This document shows positions 49,290 through 51,025 of a DNA stretch of 51,025 nucleotides, piece after piece. The stretch spans positions 1-51,025 of the forward strand of contig JAKPXC010000058.1 of assembly GCA_029567705.1 (NCBI GenBank). Reading direction: 5' to 3'. How positions within the stretch are numbered: position 1 is the stretch's first letter; the number at the start of each line of letters is the position of its first letter. This DNA is from Candidatus Cloacimonadota bacterium (GTDB lineage: Bacteria > Cloacimonadota > Cloacimonadia > Cloacimonadales > Cloacimonadaceae). Made by a program: the position numbers and the translations under genes. Under the pieces are notes generated by a model. The model was not told where the DNA came from. It made no database searches and saw nothing but the letters and a program-made list of their open reading frames with translations.

Positions 49290-49309
49290 GTTTGACCAAA
49301 TGGTTAAAC
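49290..49309. promoter_or_regulatory. Candidate TetR operator overlapping a promoter -10 region
   Basis: GTTTGACC-AAAT-GGTTAAAC (7/8 arm match); TTGACA at 49265-49270 with 17-bp spacing to TAGTTT at 49288. Confidence 0.45.
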
Positions 49310-49325
49310 AATAATCTGTAACTGG

Positions 49326-49961
49326 ATGTTAAACATGGCAATTAAGCAAAGTGCAAGAGATCGCATCTCCAAAGCGGCAGAGCAGGAATTTCTGCGCAAG
49401 GGCTTTGAAGGTGCCCGCATGCAGTCCATAGCTGATGCAGCCGGGATCAATAAAGCTCTGCTGCATTACTACTTCGGCAGCAAACAGGACTTGTATGTGC
49501 ACATACTGGAGAGGCAATTCGCCTCCATGTATGAAAGCATCTTTATGCAGATGGAGAGCGCTGCAGATTTTCATAGCTGGCTACGGGGGATCATCCACAA
49601 GTATCTCTATGAGGTGGCAAGCAAGCCCAATTTTGCCCGTTTCGTGGTCTGGGAGCTGAGCGGCAGCAACCCGAATCTGCCGGTGGTATTCAAGAAGATA
49701 TTAAAAGCCAAAGGACATGATATCAGCGACTTATTCCCCCTGATCCGCAAAAAGTTGATGACGGTGGGCTTGCAGGATTACGATCCCCTGCAGTTCCTGC
49801 TGAACCTGTTGTCTCTATGTATATTTCCATTTTTGGCAAAGCCCGTGATATCACAATTGTTGGGCTTTGAACCTTTCAAGGAGCCTTCCTTCATAGCAAC
49901 CCGGGAAGAGGAGATATACTTGCTGTTGACCCAAGGAATGTTCCGCGAGGATGGAAAATGA
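49326..49961 (+). CDS. TetR/AcrR family transcriptional regulator
   Basis: SARDRISKAAEQEFLRKGFEGARMQSIADAAGINKALLHYYFGSKQDLYVHIL. ATG 49335 also possible. Confidence 0.92.
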   Translation: MLNMAIKQSARDRISKAAEQEFLRKGFEGARMQSIADAAGINKALLHYYFGSKQDLYVHILERQFASMYESIFMQMESAADFHSWLRGIIHKYLYEVASKPNFARFVVWELSGSNPNLPVVFKKILKAKGHDISDLFPLIRKKLMTVGLQDYDPLQFLLNLLSLCIFPFLAKPVISQLLGFEPFKEPSFIATREEEIYLLLTQGMFREDGK

Positions 49962-50833
49962 AGAAAATTATCATTGTTTTGGCATTGATCGTTACTCTCA
50001 GCGCTTGCTCACCCCGGCAGGAAAAGGCAAGCTGGACCAGTCAGATGGAAGCCAGCATCTATAAAGTCTCCACCCAGACCGGTGGGAAAATCCTCTCCCT
50101 GAGAGTGAAGGAAGGCGATACAGTAAATGCCGGAGATACTCTGGCAGTGCTGGATGCCCGGGAACTGCAGTATAATCTGGAGCAACTCCTGGCCGGATTA
50201 CAGGAGATAAACGCCCAAGAGGCAATCTTCCGCACCCAGATTTCTGCCGCCGAAGAGGATTTGGCTTACGTAGATACACGTCAGGGACGCAATGAGCGGC
50301 TCTATGAAGCTGCCGTGATCCCCCGCCAGAACCTTGAGGACGGGCAGATTCAGCAGACGAGAGCTCAAAACCTGCTCCGAACCGCCCGGCAAAACCTCAC
50401 GGTGCTGGACGCCAAACGAGCCTCTTTGCAGGCCCAGCAGAAGATCCTGCAAAAAAAGCTGGTTGACACCATAATCACCAGTCCGGCTGACGGAGTGGTG
50501 GAGACCTTATACTACAGCGAAGGTGAGCTGATGCCTCCCCTGGGTCAATTGGCAGAATTGAGCGATATCACCAGTCCCGAAGCCAATATCTATGTTTCAG
50601 AAGAATGGCTGCCCCGCCTGAAACCCGGCACGAAGTTCCAAATCCGGGTGCAGGGGCAAGCCCAAGCTCTATCCGCAGAGCTGATCCGGATCAGCAACCG
50701 GGCGGAATTTACCCCGAAGACGGTGTTAACTCCGGACAACCGCAGCATCATGGTCTATGCGGTCCGTCTGCGTGCCGAGAATCCGGATGGCATCCTCAAG
50801 GATGGCATGCCGGTGGACATCAGTCTGCCATGA
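49958..50833 (+). CDS. HlyD-family periplasmic adaptor (membrane fusion) lipoprotein
   Basis: Lipobox LSACS; 'GGKILSLRVKEGDTVNAGDTLAVLDARELQ' biotinyl-lipoyl-like half, coiled coil, 'TSPADGVVETLYYSEGELMPPL'. Confidence 0.9.
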   Translation: MKKIIIVLALIVTLSACSPRQEKASWTSQMEASIYKVSTQTGGKILSLRVKEGDTVNAGDTLAVLDARELQYNLEQLLAGLQEINAQEAIFRTQISAAEEDLAYVDTRQGRNERLYEAAVIPRQNLEDGQIQQTRAQNLLRTARQNLTVLDAKRASLQAQQKILQKKLVDTIITSPADGVVETLYYSEGELMPPLGQLAELSDITSPEANIYVSEEWLPRLKPGTKFQIRVQGQAQALSAELIRISNRAEFTPKTVLTPDNRSIMVYAVRLRAENPDGILKDGMPVDISLP

Positions 50834-51025
50834 ATTGTGTGGAACTGGAGGGGCTGAGCATCTCCTATGGAGAGCTGACCGCCCTCGACCAGATCAGCCT
50901 TAATGTGCCGGAGGCTGTGCTCTATGGCATCATCGGGCCGGATGGCGCCGGCAAGACCAGCCTGATGCGGGCAATCTGCACCCTCCTGCCCTTCCGCCAA
51001 GGCAGGATTACAGTGATGGGTATGG
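50830..51025 (+). CDS. ABC transporter ATP-binding protein, truncated by window edge
   Basis: MNCVELEGLSISYGELTALDQISLNVPEAVLYGIIGPDGAGKTSLMRAI...; Walker A GPDGAGKTS; ATGA overlap with the HlyD gene. Confidence 0.92.
   Translation, partial: MNCVELEGLSISYGELTALDQISLNVPEAVLYGIIGPDGAGKTSLMRAICTLLPFRQGRITVMGM

Overview
The window is about 51 kb of gene-dense bacterial chromosome. Its gene content (FlgD/T9SS-like C-terminal tails, GWxTD proteins, TPR and ExbB/ExbD clusters) suggests Candidatus Cloacimonadota or a related lineage; that placement is inference only. Recognisable genes include a CrtI-like oxidoreductase, a TldD/PmbA pair, dnaE followed by two GWxTD proteins, yraN, priA, tilS-hpt-ftsH, an MFS transporter, a YfiH-like protein, a FapA-like protein, a tricorn-like protease, manA, and an ArsR/TetR/HlyD/ABC efflux locus cut by the right edge. 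Three things stand out. (1) A cluster at 16.4-27.3 kb encodes an outer-membrane-like protein, a 1.9k-aa TPR protein, a small exported protein, ExbB/TolQ, two ExbD/TolR and an AgmX/PglI-type TonB-like protein. It looks like a proton-driven trans-envelope machine comparable to Agl-Glt or Tol. (2) A second, shortened DnaE-like protein (32777-34144) appears to have lost the polymerase active site and part of the PHP metal site. (3) Several intergenic 'repeat islands' (7.5-8.05, 9.8-10.0, 32.66-32.77, 34.2-34.7 and 47.64-48.58 kb) are built from a few recurring structured repeat families. These are heptamer AGTRAYN tracts, a palindrome of exactly 7 x 11 bp, a hairpin family with covarying inner stems and conserved G.T/G.U wobbles, a nested inverted-repeat element, and REPIN-like ATTCCGAT hairpin pairs. 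No convincing tRNA, rRNA or CRISPR array was found.
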